From JAEUMW01 sp963734295 (lineage in GTDB: Bacteria > Pseudomonadota > Gammaproteobacteria > Burkholderiales > JAEUMW01), in contig CAVTGS010000014.1 of the NCBI GenBank assembly GCA_963734295.1, positions 1 through 64,000 on the forward strand: a stretch of 64,000 nucleotides of DNA. Reading direction: 5' to 3'. Under the pieces are notes generated by a model. It did not search any database, was not told where the DNA came from, and saw only the letters and a program-made list of their open reading frames with translations. The position numbers were made by a program, and so were the translations under genes. How positions within the stretch are numbered: position 1 is the stretch's first letter; the number at the start of each line of letters is the position of its first letter. Shown piece by piece: positions 42,997 through 52,700 of the stretch.

Positions 42997-44175
42997 TTGG
43001 ACGCCGTCGCACCGCCGCCGCGCCGCAAATGGTCGTGGCGCAGCCGCGCCGCCCGAGGCCTGCTGTATCAGGCGATCGCCCTGCTCGTCATCGGTCTCGT
43101 TATCTGGTTCCTGGCGCACAACACGCAGGAGAACCTGCGTGTCCGCGGCATTCGGAGCGGCTTCGACTTCCTCGGCGCGGCCGCCGGCTTCGACATCGGG
43201 GAGAGCCTGATCGCCTTCGGCCCGGCCGATTCGTACGCGCGGGCAATCTGGGTCGGCGTGCTCAACACGCTGCGCGTGGCGTTGCTGGGCATCCTCTTCA
43301 CCACCGTCGTCGGCGTGCTGATCGGCATCGGCCGCTTCTCGCGCAATGCGCTCGTGCGCGCCTTCTGTTACGGCTATGTCGAGCTCGTTCGCAACGTGCC
43401 GCTGCTGCTGCAGTTGCTGATGTGGTACGTGCTGTTCGTCGAGGTGCTGCCGCCCCCGCAGGCGGCGTGGAACCTGGCAGGGCTCCTCTATCTCAGCAAG
43501 GGCGGTTTGGCATTCCCGGTTCCCGTGTGGGGCGCGGGACAGGTTGGAATGCTCGTCGGAGTGCTGGCGGGACTCGCGGTCGGCTGGGCGTGGCGTCGCT
43601 CGGCGAAGCGGCGGTTCGCGCTCACCGGCGAGGATCGCGACCGGGTATGGGTGCCTGTGCTGGCGGTGCTCGCGTTCGCATTCGTCGGCGGGTTTACCGG
43701 CGCCGGGCCGGGTGAGTGGCGCGTGCCGGAGCAGCTCGCCTTCGCGGTCGATGGCGGCGCGAGCATGACGCCCGAGTTTCTGGCTCTGCTGCTCGGCCTT
43801 GTCCTCTACACCGCCGCGTTCGTGGCGGAGGTGGTGCGAAGCGGCACTCAGTCCGTGGACCGCGGCCAGGTGGAAGCGGCCCGCGCGCTAGGCTTGTCGC
43901 CGCGGCAGCAGATGCGGCTGGTGGTGCTGCCCCAGGCGCTTCGCGTGATCGTGCCGCCGCTCACCAACCAGTACCTCAACCTGACCAAGAACTCGTCGCT
44001 CGCGGTAGCCATCGGCTACCCCGACGTGGTGTCGATCGCGAACACGACGCTCAACCAGACTGGACGTGCGGTCGAGTGCATTGCCATCATCATGGCGGTA
44101 TACCTGACGACGTCGCTCGCCACGTCGGCCTTCATGAACTGGTACAACCGGCGCGTGGCGATCAAGGAGCGCTGA
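42997..44175 (+). CDS. aapQ: General L-amino acid ABC transporter, permease
   Basis: 392 residues from a TTG at 42997, the only start close behind aapJ (10-base gap). Membrane protein of the HisMQ type. N-terminal helix ALLVIGLVIWFLAH; EAA loop GQVEAARALGLSPRQQMRLV, LPQALRVIVPPLTNQYLNL and TKNSSLAVAIGYPDV. Contains the insert between helices 2 and 3 typical of AapQ. Confidence 0.92.
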   Translation: MDAVAPPPRRKWSWRSRAARGLLYQAIALLVIGLVIWFLAHNTQENLRVRGIRSGFDFLGAAAGFDIGESLIAFGPADSYARAIWVGVLNTLRVALLGILFTTVVGVLIGIGRFSRNALVRAFCYGYVELVRNVPLLLQLLMWYVLFVEVLPPPQAAWNLAGLLYLSKGGLAFPVPVWGAGQVGMLVGVLAGLAVGWAWRRSAKRRFALTGEDRDRVWVPVLAVLAFAFVGGFTGAGPGEWRVPEQLAFAVDGGASMTPEFLALLLGLVLYTAAFVAEVVRSGTQSVDRGQVEAARALGLSPRQQMRLVVLPQALRVIVPPLTNQYLNLTKNSSLAVAIGYPDVVSIANTTLNQTGRAVECIAIIMAVYLTTSLATSAFMNWYNRRVAIKER

Positions 44176-44177
44176 CG

Positions 44178-45281
44178 GTGGCCGATACGTTCCGCCCCAT
44201 CGCAGCGCGCGCGGCACCAGCGCGCCCGGGCGGCGTCCTCCTCTGGCTGCGCCGCAACCTCCTCGGTGATTGGCACAGCGCCATCACCACCGTCGTGCTG
44301 ATCGGATTCGTATCGTATCTGCTGCCCGGCGTCGCGCAGTGGGCGGTCGTCGACGCCGTGTTCGCGCCGGATGCGGGCGCCTGTCAGGCTGCGCGCGGCC
44401 CGGGCGCCTGCTGGGGTGTGGTGGCCGAGAAGTATCGACTCATCCTGTTCGGCCGGTACCCATTCGATCAGCAATGGCGGCCCGGGCTCGCCACCGCCCT
44501 GATGGTCGCCGCCTTGGTCGCAAGCTGCATCCGCCATTGCTGGCGTCCGTGGCTGATCGCGATGTGGGTGCTGGTCCTGGCGGCGTTCTTCGCGCTGATG
44601 GGCGGCGGCGTGCTCGGCCTCGCGCCCGTGCGCACCGATCTATGGGGCGGCCTGCCGCTCACCGTGATGCTCGCGACGCTCTCGATCTTCCTGGCGTTTC
44701 CCCTTGCGATCCTCGTGGCGCTGGGCCGGCGCAGCGACCTTCCGGCGATCAGCGCGGCCTGCGTGGCGTATATCGAGCTCGTCCGCGGGGTGCCGCTCAT
44801 CTCGGTGCTGTTCATGGCCTCGTTCATGTTCCCGCTCTTCATGCCGCAGGGCTTTAGCATCGACGTGCTGGCGCGCGTGCTGATCGGCATCTCGCTGTTT
44901 GCGGCGGCCTACATGGCGGAGATCATCCGCGGCGGCCTGCAGGCGATCCCGAGAGGCCAGCTGGAGGCAGCCGCCACGCTGGGCCTTACCTACTGGCAGA
45001 CGCAGCGCAGGATCGTTCTGCCGCAAGCGCTAGCGATAGTGGTGCCTGGTCTCATGAACAACTTCATCGCCATCTTCAAGGACACGTCGCTCGTGACCAT
45101 CGTCTCGCTCTACGAGCTCACCGGAGCGCTCGGCCTTGCCCTCAATTCGGATGTCGAGTGGCGACCGTTCAAGATCGAGGCGTACCTGTTCATCACCGCC
45201 ATCTACTTTTTCTTCTGCTTTGCGATGTCGCGCTACAGCCTGTGGGTGGAACGACGGATCGGCGCAGGCGGAATTTCGTGA
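44178..45281 (+). CDS. aapM: General L-amino acid ABC transporter, permease
   Basis: 367 residues from a GTG two bases after aapQ. Membrane segments from HSAITTVVLIGFVSYLLPG; EAA loop RGQLEAAATLGLTYWQTQRR, LPQALAIVVPGLMNNFIAIF, KDTSLVTIVSLYELTGAL and a final helix. Pairs with AapQ in the membrane. The stop overlaps the aapP start (GTGA). Confidence 0.93.
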   Translation: MADTFRPIAARAAPARPGGVLLWLRRNLLGDWHSAITTVVLIGFVSYLLPGVAQWAVVDAVFAPDAGACQAARGPGACWGVVAEKYRLILFGRYPFDQQWRPGLATALMVAALVASCIRHCWRPWLIAMWVLVLAAFFALMGGGVLGLAPVRTDLWGGLPLTVMLATLSIFLAFPLAILVALGRRSDLPAISAACVAYIELVRGVPLISVLFMASFMFPLFMPQGFSIDVLARVLIGISLFAAAYMAEIIRGGLQAIPRGQLEAAATLGLTYWQTQRRIVLPQALAIVVPGLMNNFIAIFKDTSLVTIVSLYELTGALGLALNSDVEWRPFKIEAYLFITAIYFFFCFAMSRYSLWVERRIGAGGIS

Positions 45282-46021
45282 GTGGTCCGATCATCCGCTT
45301 CGAGAAGGTCAACAAGTGGTACGGTCGCCACCTTCACGTGCTGCGCGACATCGACCTCGAGGTCGTGCGCGGCGAGCGTATCGTCATCTGCGGTCCGTCG
45401 GGGTCGGGCAAGTCGACGCTCATCCGCTGCATCAATGCGCTCGAGGCATTCGAGCAGGGTCGTATCAACGTGGACGGCTTCGAGCTGGGCAGCGACGTGA
45501 GCGCGATCGACGCGGTGCGCAAGCGGGTCGGGATGGTCTTTCAGCAGTTCAACCTGTTCCCGCACCTTACGGTGCTGGAGAATCTCACGCTCGCGCCGAT
45601 GTGGGTCGGAAAAATTCCGAGGCAGGAAGCCGAGGCGCGGGCCATGCAGCAACTGGAGCGGGTGCGCATCGCCGAGCAGGCGGGCAAGTATCCGCTGCAG
45701 CTCTCCGGCGGCCAGCAGCAGCGCGTTGCGATCGCACGCGCGTTGTGCGTGACACCGAAGATCATACTGTTCGACGAGCCCACCTCGGCACTCGACCCCG
45801 AAATGATCAAGGAGGTGCTCGACGTGATGATCGAGCTGGCCGACCAGGGCATGACGATGCTGGTCGTAACCCACGAGATGGGTTTCGCCAGGGCCGTGGC
45901 CGATCGCGTGATCTTCATGGACGAGGGCCAGATCGTCGAGCAGAACAGCCCGCGCGAGTTTTTCGGTAGCCCGCAGAACGATCGCACGAGGGAGTTTCTC
46001 GGCAAGATCATCGGCCACTGA
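45278..46021 (+). CDS. aapP: General L-amino acid ABC transporter, ATP-binding protein
   Basis: 247 residues. Walker A ICGPSGSGKSTLIRCINALE, Q-loop GMVFQQFNLFPHLTVLEN, signature LQLSGGQQQRVAIARAL, Walker B IILFDEPTSALDPEMI, and switch His in VVTHEMGFARAVADRV. Energises AapQM. Last gene of the 30.1-46.0 kb run; a CCTGCC/GGCAGG hairpin at about 46058-46081 follows but lacks a T run. Confidence 0.95.
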   Translation: MSGPIIRFEKVNKWYGRHLHVLRDIDLEVVRGERIVICGPSGSGKSTLIRCINALEAFEQGRINVDGFELGSDVSAIDAVRKRVGMVFQQFNLFPHLTVLENLTLAPMWVGKIPRQEAEARAMQQLERVRIAEQAGKYPLQLSGGQQQRVAIARALCVTPKIILFDEPTSALDPEMIKEVLDVMIELADQGMTMLVVTHEMGFARAVADRVIFMDEGQIVEQNSPREFFGSPQNDRTREFLGKIIGH

Positions 46022-46083
46022 TCGCTTGGGCAATCGAAGGTAGAGGGCTTGCTCCGACCTGCCCCCGCCGCGGGAGGCAGGCG

Positions 46084-46089
46084 CTATAA
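46084..46089 (+). promoter_or_regulatory. Possible -10 element of the acetyltransferase gene
   Basis: A perfect TATAAT 17 bases ahead of the ATG at 46106, in otherwise GC-rich DNA. No good -35 hexamer is found at the usual distance, and the short leader would leave little room for a ribosome site. Confidence 0.3.
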
Positions 46090-46105
46090 TTCCGTTCCAC
46101 TCGCC

Positions 46106-46711
46106 ATGCCAGACACCGAAACCCAAACCGAAAAGCAGCCGGACGATGCCGCGGAGCTCGAGCTGCGCGTGCGGCGCATTCATCGCCGCGACTTGAATCG
46201 CGTCTGGGAGTTTCTCAAGCTCGTGTTCCGCGATGTCAACCGCGAGACGGTCGAGTACCAGCGTCCGCGACTCAAGAAGCACTTCGAGGAAATCTACGAA
46301 GAGGAAGGCATCGAGCAGCTGCTCTTCGAGCTCAAGAAGGACGACCGGTACGAGCTGGTCGGATATGCCGAGTTTGCCTACGAGATCACGGGCTCGGACA
46401 ACTGGATGAACCACCGGTACTTCGACAAGCGCGGCATGCGCCCGCTCTTTGTCGAGGAACTCGCCGTTCACCCCAACTACCACGGACTGGGTGTCGGCTC
46501 CTTCATCTTCGAGCAGATCGAACACGCCGCGCGTCTGCGCGGCTGCACGCACATCGTGCTCGAAGTGGCGGAAAACAACGAGCGCGCCCTCAAGTTCTAC
46601 CGCACGCGCAACTGCTTCAAGCTCGACTCAGCGATCTTCATGGCGAAAAAAGTGAGCGTCGACGCCGAGCTCCTCGCCCCCCGCAAGATCAGATTGCCAG
46701 CGTCGGGGTGA
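46106..46711 (+). CDS. GNAT family N-acetyltransferase
   Basis: 201 residues from MPDTETQTEKQPDDAAELEL. GNAT core: LRVRRIHRRDLNRVWEFLKL, LFVEELAVHPNYHGLGVGSF (acetyl-CoA site), VLEVAENNERALKFYRTRNC. RimI-like in layout with an inserted acidic helix (HFEEIYEEEGIEQLLFELKK) and a C-terminal tail. Substrate unknown. It converges on the RTX gene with only 13 bases between stops. Confidence 0.85.
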   Translation: MPDTETQTEKQPDDAAELELRVRRIHRRDLNRVWEFLKLVFRDVNRETVEYQRPRLKKHFEEIYEEEGIEQLLFELKKDDRYELVGYAEFAYEITGSDNWMNHRYFDKRGMRPLFVEELAVHPNYHGLGVGSFIFEQIEHAARLRGCTHIVLEVAENNERALKFYRTRNCFKLDSAIFMAKKVSVDAELLAPRKIRLPASG

Positions 46712-46724
46712 GGATCCTGACGCC

Positions 46725-49700
46725 CTACAGCCAGTTCGCCGCGATGACGGGGTTGAGGGCGGTCTGGTAGTCGAGGGGGAGCGTGGTGATGCCGGGTGCG
46801 GGCGGTGCGAAGGCGGCCATGGCGTCGACCAGCGCCTGGACGTTGGCTTCGAGCAGCGTTTTGTCGCCGTCGATGGTCTGGAAGCGCTCGACCCGGTAGG
46901 CCGCGCCGCGGTACCAGTCGCGCAGGACGAATGCATCGGATGTTCCGATGATGCTCGCTTCGAGATTGTTGCCGGTGCGGCGCAACCAGATCTGATCGTT
47001 CGCCACCCCGCCGAGAAACATCGCGCGGTCGCTGTTGCCGAGTGTCGAGTCGTTCTCGACGAGGGTGTCGGTGCCGTCGCCCAGTCCGAGCACATAGGTG
47101 TCGTTGCCGAGGCCGCCCACCAGCGTGTCGGCACCGGCGAGCCCTGCGAGGCGATCGTCGCCAGCGCCGCCGGTGAGCTTGTTGTGGGCATTGTTGCCGG
47201 TGAGCACGTTGGCAAGCGCGTTGCCGGTGCCGTGGATCGCTTTCGTGCCGGTGAGCGTGAGGTGCTCGAGGTGCTCGCCCAGGGTGTAGCCGACGCTCGA
47301 GCGCACGGTGTCGAGGCCTGCGCCAGCGCTCTCGATGACGACATCGGCGGTCTGCGCGACCACGTAGGTGTCGTCGCCCGCTCCGCCCGCCATCGTGTCC
47401 GCGCCGCCCTTGCCGTCGAGCCAGTTGTTGCCGCTGTTGCCGGTGAGCACGTTGGCGAGGCCGTTTCCGGTGGCGTCGATATCGGCGCTGCCGGTCAGGG
47501 TCAGGTGCTCGAGGTTGCGGCCGAGCGTCCAGCTCACGCCGGCGTAGACCACGTCGATGCCCTCGTGCGCCCGCTCGGTCACGGTGTCGCCGGTGCTCAC
47601 GTAGTAGGTGTCGTCCCCTGCGCCCCCTCGCAGCGTGTCCACACCTGGACCGCCCAAGAGGGTGTCGTTGCCACCATCGCCGGCGAGATAGTCGTCGCCG
47701 CCGCGCCCGGCGAGCACTTCTGGGCCGGTACCGCCGAGCAGCTCGTCGTAGCCGTCCGCACCGACGAGGTTGCCTGTCGCGGTCGCACGCGCGAGCACCT
47801 GCCGGATCGTGAGCTCGGTGCCGTCTGCGAAGCCGATCACCTCGACGCCGGTGCCGATCGGATCGGCGGCGCGCGCGAGCACGATCGTGACGTGGTCGCC
47901 GTCCGGATGGTCGAGGTGGAGGAAGCCGGGCTCGCCGCCCGCTTCGCTCGTCGACACCACCAGCGTGTCGGGCCGCCACTTCTCGGCGAGCGCCACGCGA
48001 TCGACCCACACGGCGCTACCGTAGTACGGCTCGATCGCGGCGTGATCGTTGCCGGCGATGACCGGCAGCGGCGGCAGGGGCTCGACGTAGACGAAGCGCT
48101 CGCGATAACGGCTCTGCTCCCACGCGATCTCGGCCTCGCATTGTTCGATGCGCCTGCGAACCTCCTCCGCGGTTTGGCCATAGTACGTCGGCGCCGCGCC
48201 GGTCCCGTCCCAGGCGAGCAGCGAGGCATAGATGTCGCGGTCGGTAGCCAGTGACTCTTCGAGATCGCGCAGCACGAATTCGAGACCCGCTTGCGGGCTC
48301 TCGAAGAACATCCACACTTCTCCTGACAGGCCATACTCCGCGAACGCGACCGTATCGAGGAACCGCCCACCGCCTGCCTCGCGCACTTCCAGGTCGCTGA
48401 AGTTCGCGACGTCGAAGTAGCTCTGCCGATAGCGGTCGAGATCCTCGCCCGTGTCCGTGATCGAATCGCTGCCTTCGCCGACCCTGGCGTACGTGTCCGC
48501 GCCGGCACCGCCCGACAGCGTGTCGTCGCCCGCGCCGCCGATCAGGATGTCGTTGCCCGCGCCGCCCTCGAGCCGGTCATCGCCCTCATTGCCATAGAGC
48601 AGGCTGCCCAGGCGCCCGTAGCCGCGGCCCGTGTCGGCGAGCAGGTAGCCCGGGTCGTCGTACACGTAAATGAAATCGGCGCCCGCGCCGCCATCGACGA
48701 CACTGTAGTCGCCGGTCCGGATCGAGTTGCTCTCGGCGCCGCCCCGAATCGCCTCGATGTTCAGGTGCGCCGACTCGTAGGTGACCGAGCTCGTGATCCG
48801 GACGACGTTCTGGACTGGAACGGGGAGCGCGGGGACCTCGATGGGGCCGGAGGCGTCGGGCACCCAGAAGCCTTGGAGCGACGATGCTTGAAGGGTCGAG
48901 TAGTCACCGGCTGCCCGCGAGACGGCGATGCCTGTGGCCGACATGGTGATCGCCGGAGCGATCGCGGAGGCCGGCACGAACCGCCAGCCGCTGTCCGTCT
49001 GCGCGAGCGCATTCGCCACGCCCCGGGCGCCCGGGCTCGGGGCGACCACGCGCAGCTCCGATGCGCTCCATTGCGTGTGCGTCTCGGACTCGAACGGTGC
49101 AGAGATGCGTTGGATGAACGACGCGTCGCTTGCCTGTTGCACGGTACGAACGGCGTAGCGCGAATAGGTGGTGTGTACGCCCGTCTCGGAGGCCACGGTG
49201 AAGGCGCTGCAGAACTCGTCGGCGCCGTCGCCCGCGAACCCAGCGGCGCCCAGTGACGCGAAGTATTCGGCCTTGATTCGCGCCTCGAAGGCGGCGCTCG
49301 CGGCCGCGATCGGGTCGGCCGGCGCCGACGGTGATGCCGCCAGCACGTCGGCAAGTAGCCGCGTTGCTCCGGAGGCAGAGGTGAGGTCCCACGCTCGCTG
49401 CGAAACGAAGTAATCCGCGAGGGTGATCGCACTGCTGGCAACCCCGCGCAGCGCCAGCGTCAGATCGTTCCCATCGCGCATTGCCACGATATCGTCGAAG
49501 CCGATGGCCGGACCGAGGCGCAGATGGCTTGCGTCGAGGCCGTCCTCCTCGATGCGATCGGCACCCGTCCCCCACGCGAGGACGTAGCTGTCCTCGCCCG
49601 CGCCGCCAACGAGCCAATCGTTCCCGGGGCCGCCATCGAGCGTGTCGCCGCCGGCCTCGCCATACAGACGGTCGTCGCCCGCGCCCCCGATGAGCACGTC

Positions 49701-52700
49701 ACCCGCGCCGCCGCCGTAGATAACGTCGTCGCCCCCGCGGCCATCGATCGTGTCGGCAGCATTCGCGCCCGCGATCGTCTCGTGCGCAGCGCTGCCGTCG
49801 ATCGCGAGCGGCCCGAGCGTGTCGAGCAGGTCGCGGTGGGCGAGCACGGCTCCGTCCGCGAACCGGTATTCGCTCACCGCGCCGAGCAGCCCGTCGCGGA
49901 TCGCGAGCGCGTCGCCGCGGTCGCCGTACGCCACGGCAAGGTAGGTCGCGCCGTCGTCGCCGAGATAGGTGTCGGCCGCCAGGCTCGAAACGCCAATCCC
50001 GGTGCGGAAGCTGACGACGTTGACCCCGGCGTCATCCTCGAGGGTGTCCGACCCGTCGCCAGGGGAGAGGCAGTAAGTGTCGTCGCCGGCACCGCCGGCG
50101 AGATAGTCGTCGCCGATCCCGCCGGTGAGCGTGTCGTTGCCGCCGTTGCCGAGGAGCGTGTCGTCGCCCCCGAGGCCCGCGAGCACGTTCGCCGCGTCGT
50201 TGCCCACGAGAGTGTTCGGCTCTGCATTGCCGGTCGCGTCGAGCGCCTCGCTGCCCGCGAGCCGCAACGCCTCGAGGCTTTCACCGAGTGTGGCCGAGAA
50301 GTTCGCAACCACCGTGTCGAAGCCCGCTCCCGGCGCCTCGTCGACGAAGTCGCTCGCGTCGATGGTGTAGGTGTCGTCGCCTGCATCGCCGCGCAGAGTG
50401 TCGATGCCGGCGCCACCGATCAGCTCGTCGTTGCCCTCGCCGCCCTCGAGCAGATCCGCACCGGCGCCCCCGACGAGACGGTCGTCGCCGGCCAGTCCCT
50501 GCAGCGTGTCGTTGCCGGCATAGCCCTTGAGCAGGTCGCCGATCGGGGTGCCGACGAGCGTCACGTCCGCGGTGAAGACTTGATCCATGAGCGCTGAATG
50601 CGAGATCCGGTTGCCATCACCGAGCTCGAACGTCGGGTCGAGTGCATCGAGCTGCGTGAGCCCGCCTTGCACGAAGAGCCCGGTCGTATCTGCCGCATCG
50701 GCCTTGATGAGCACGCCCGCCGCGCCGTCCCGGATCGCGCTCGTGGCGTTGAGGCCCGCAGCCGAGCCAACATCGGCGAGCGCGACGACTTCGTTGCGCT
50801 CGACATCCAGGATCGCGTCGCCGTCGAGGATGCGCGCGTCGGGGAAGCGGTCCTTGCCCGCGCCTCCCACGAACTGGTCGGCCCCCGCGCCCCCGACGAG
50901 CGTGTCCTCGCCCTCGCCCCCGTACAGGCGGTCCTCGCCCGCGCCACCGTCGAGAGAGTCGGCACCGCCGTCGCCGTAGAGCGTGTCGCCGTCGGCCCCG
51001 CCGAGCACTGTGTCGTTACCCTCGCCGCCTTCCGCGTAGTCCGCGCCGGCGCCACCGTCGATCGTGTCCCCGTGCGCGCCGCCGAATAGCAGGTCGTCCC
51101 CGGCACCGCCCAACAGCATGTCTCGACCCCCACGCCCGAAGAGCACGTCCGTATCAGCGCCGCCGTCGAGGGTGTCGTCGCCCTGGTCCGCCGTGTCGAG
51201 ATACTCGGCATCGCCGTCCAGATAGTCGATCCCTGCGCCGCCGAAAAGGATGTCCCGACCGCCGTCGCCGTAGAGGAAATCGTTGCCCGCGCCGCCGTCG
51301 AGGTAGTCGTCGCCCTGAGCAATGCGCGCTCCATTCGCGGCGTAAGCGTACCTGCCGTAGTCGCCGGTGATCCGGTCCGAATCCTCGCCCCCGAAGAGCA
51401 TGTCGTCGCCGTCGTCCCCGGAGATGGTGTCCTCGCCGCCCTCGCCATAGACGATGTCGTCGCCCTGGAGCCCGAACACCCGGTCGTTTCCGGCACCCGC
51501 GTAGATGGTGTCGCTGCCGCCGACATCGGGCGAGTAGTCGACGACGTTGATCGGCTGGTAAAAGGCGTCATAGACGTTGCCGGACACGGAGGTCACCGAC
51601 CAATCGAAGCTCATGGCGATGTAGTCGTCGTCGCCATCGATCGTGTCGTCGCCCGCGCCCCCGACGATGAGGTCCTCTTCGCCGCCGCCGAAGAGCACGT
51701 CGTCGCCCGCCGCGCCGATAACGATGTCGTCGCCGCGCCCACCGGTGAGCCAGTCGCCCTTCTGCCCGCTGCCGCTGCCGCTGCGCCCCGCGGCGATGGC
51801 CGCGGCGATGTCGATCCGCTCCTGCGCGAAGAGCTGGTCGCTGCCCGCACCGCCGATGCCGATGTCCGAGTCCGCCCCGGTCTCGACGAGATCTTCCCCG
51901 GCGCCCGCGTCCACGAAGTCGCGCCCGCTGCCTGCCTTCACCCAGTCGGCGCCGCCCTTCGCGTACACCCGGTCATCCCCGCCACGCGGGTCGATGAGAT
52001 CGCCGCTCTCGCGCCCGTAGAAGATGTCCGCCCGGTCCGGGAAAGCCGCGTTCGCATCGCGTACATAATTGCCGAAGCCGTCACCCACCGGCTGGATCCC
52101 CGGAGTGGACGGGTCGTCGTCCAGTAGCTCCAAGTCGCCGGTCAACGTATAAGTCGTCGTCGGAACGACGGGAGCGTCCTTCAGGCGGATGCCGAAATCA
52201 CCGGCCCACCACCCCTCGATCACCGCGACCACGCCAGCGCCATCGGCCCGCGAGATCGTAAGGTCGTCCCCCACCTGCGCGCGAAGACCGTCGAACTCCC
52301 ACACCGAACCGTTCTTGAAAAGCAGCCGAACCGCCTGCTCGCCATAGAGGATGCGGTTGCTGCCTTCGCGGTCCTTGATCCTGTCAGTGCCTGGGTCTGC
52401 CGTACCGAGGAGGTAAGTGTCGTTGCCAGCGCCGCCGAAGAGATCATCTGCATCCGCGCCGCCCGCGAGCAGATCGTGCCCGTCTCCGCCGAGAAGCCGG
52501 TCCAGCCCGGCGCCTCCGAGGAGGACATCGTCGCCGCGCCCGCCGATTAGCAAATCGTGGTTCGCGCCGCCTTCAAGGTAATCGGAAAGGCTGGCTCCAA
52601 GCATGAGCGCACTGGCACTGCCCGCGTTGGCCACGAGTGGCCGGTCGCTGTCAGTCGCGAGGTACCATCGCTCCTTCACCTTCATGCTGGCCGCGAAGGC

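Noticed and set aside
46058..46081. CCTGCC/GGCAGG hairpin as terminator of aapP
   Set aside because: No T run follows the stem; it is followed by TATAAT, so it may instead belong to the next promoter.
46725..52600. Regularly spaced DNA repeats resembling a CRISPR or tandem array
   Set aside because: The periodicity is 27 bases in frame with GGxGxDxxx codons of the RTX protein; it has no conserved direct repeat with unique spacers.
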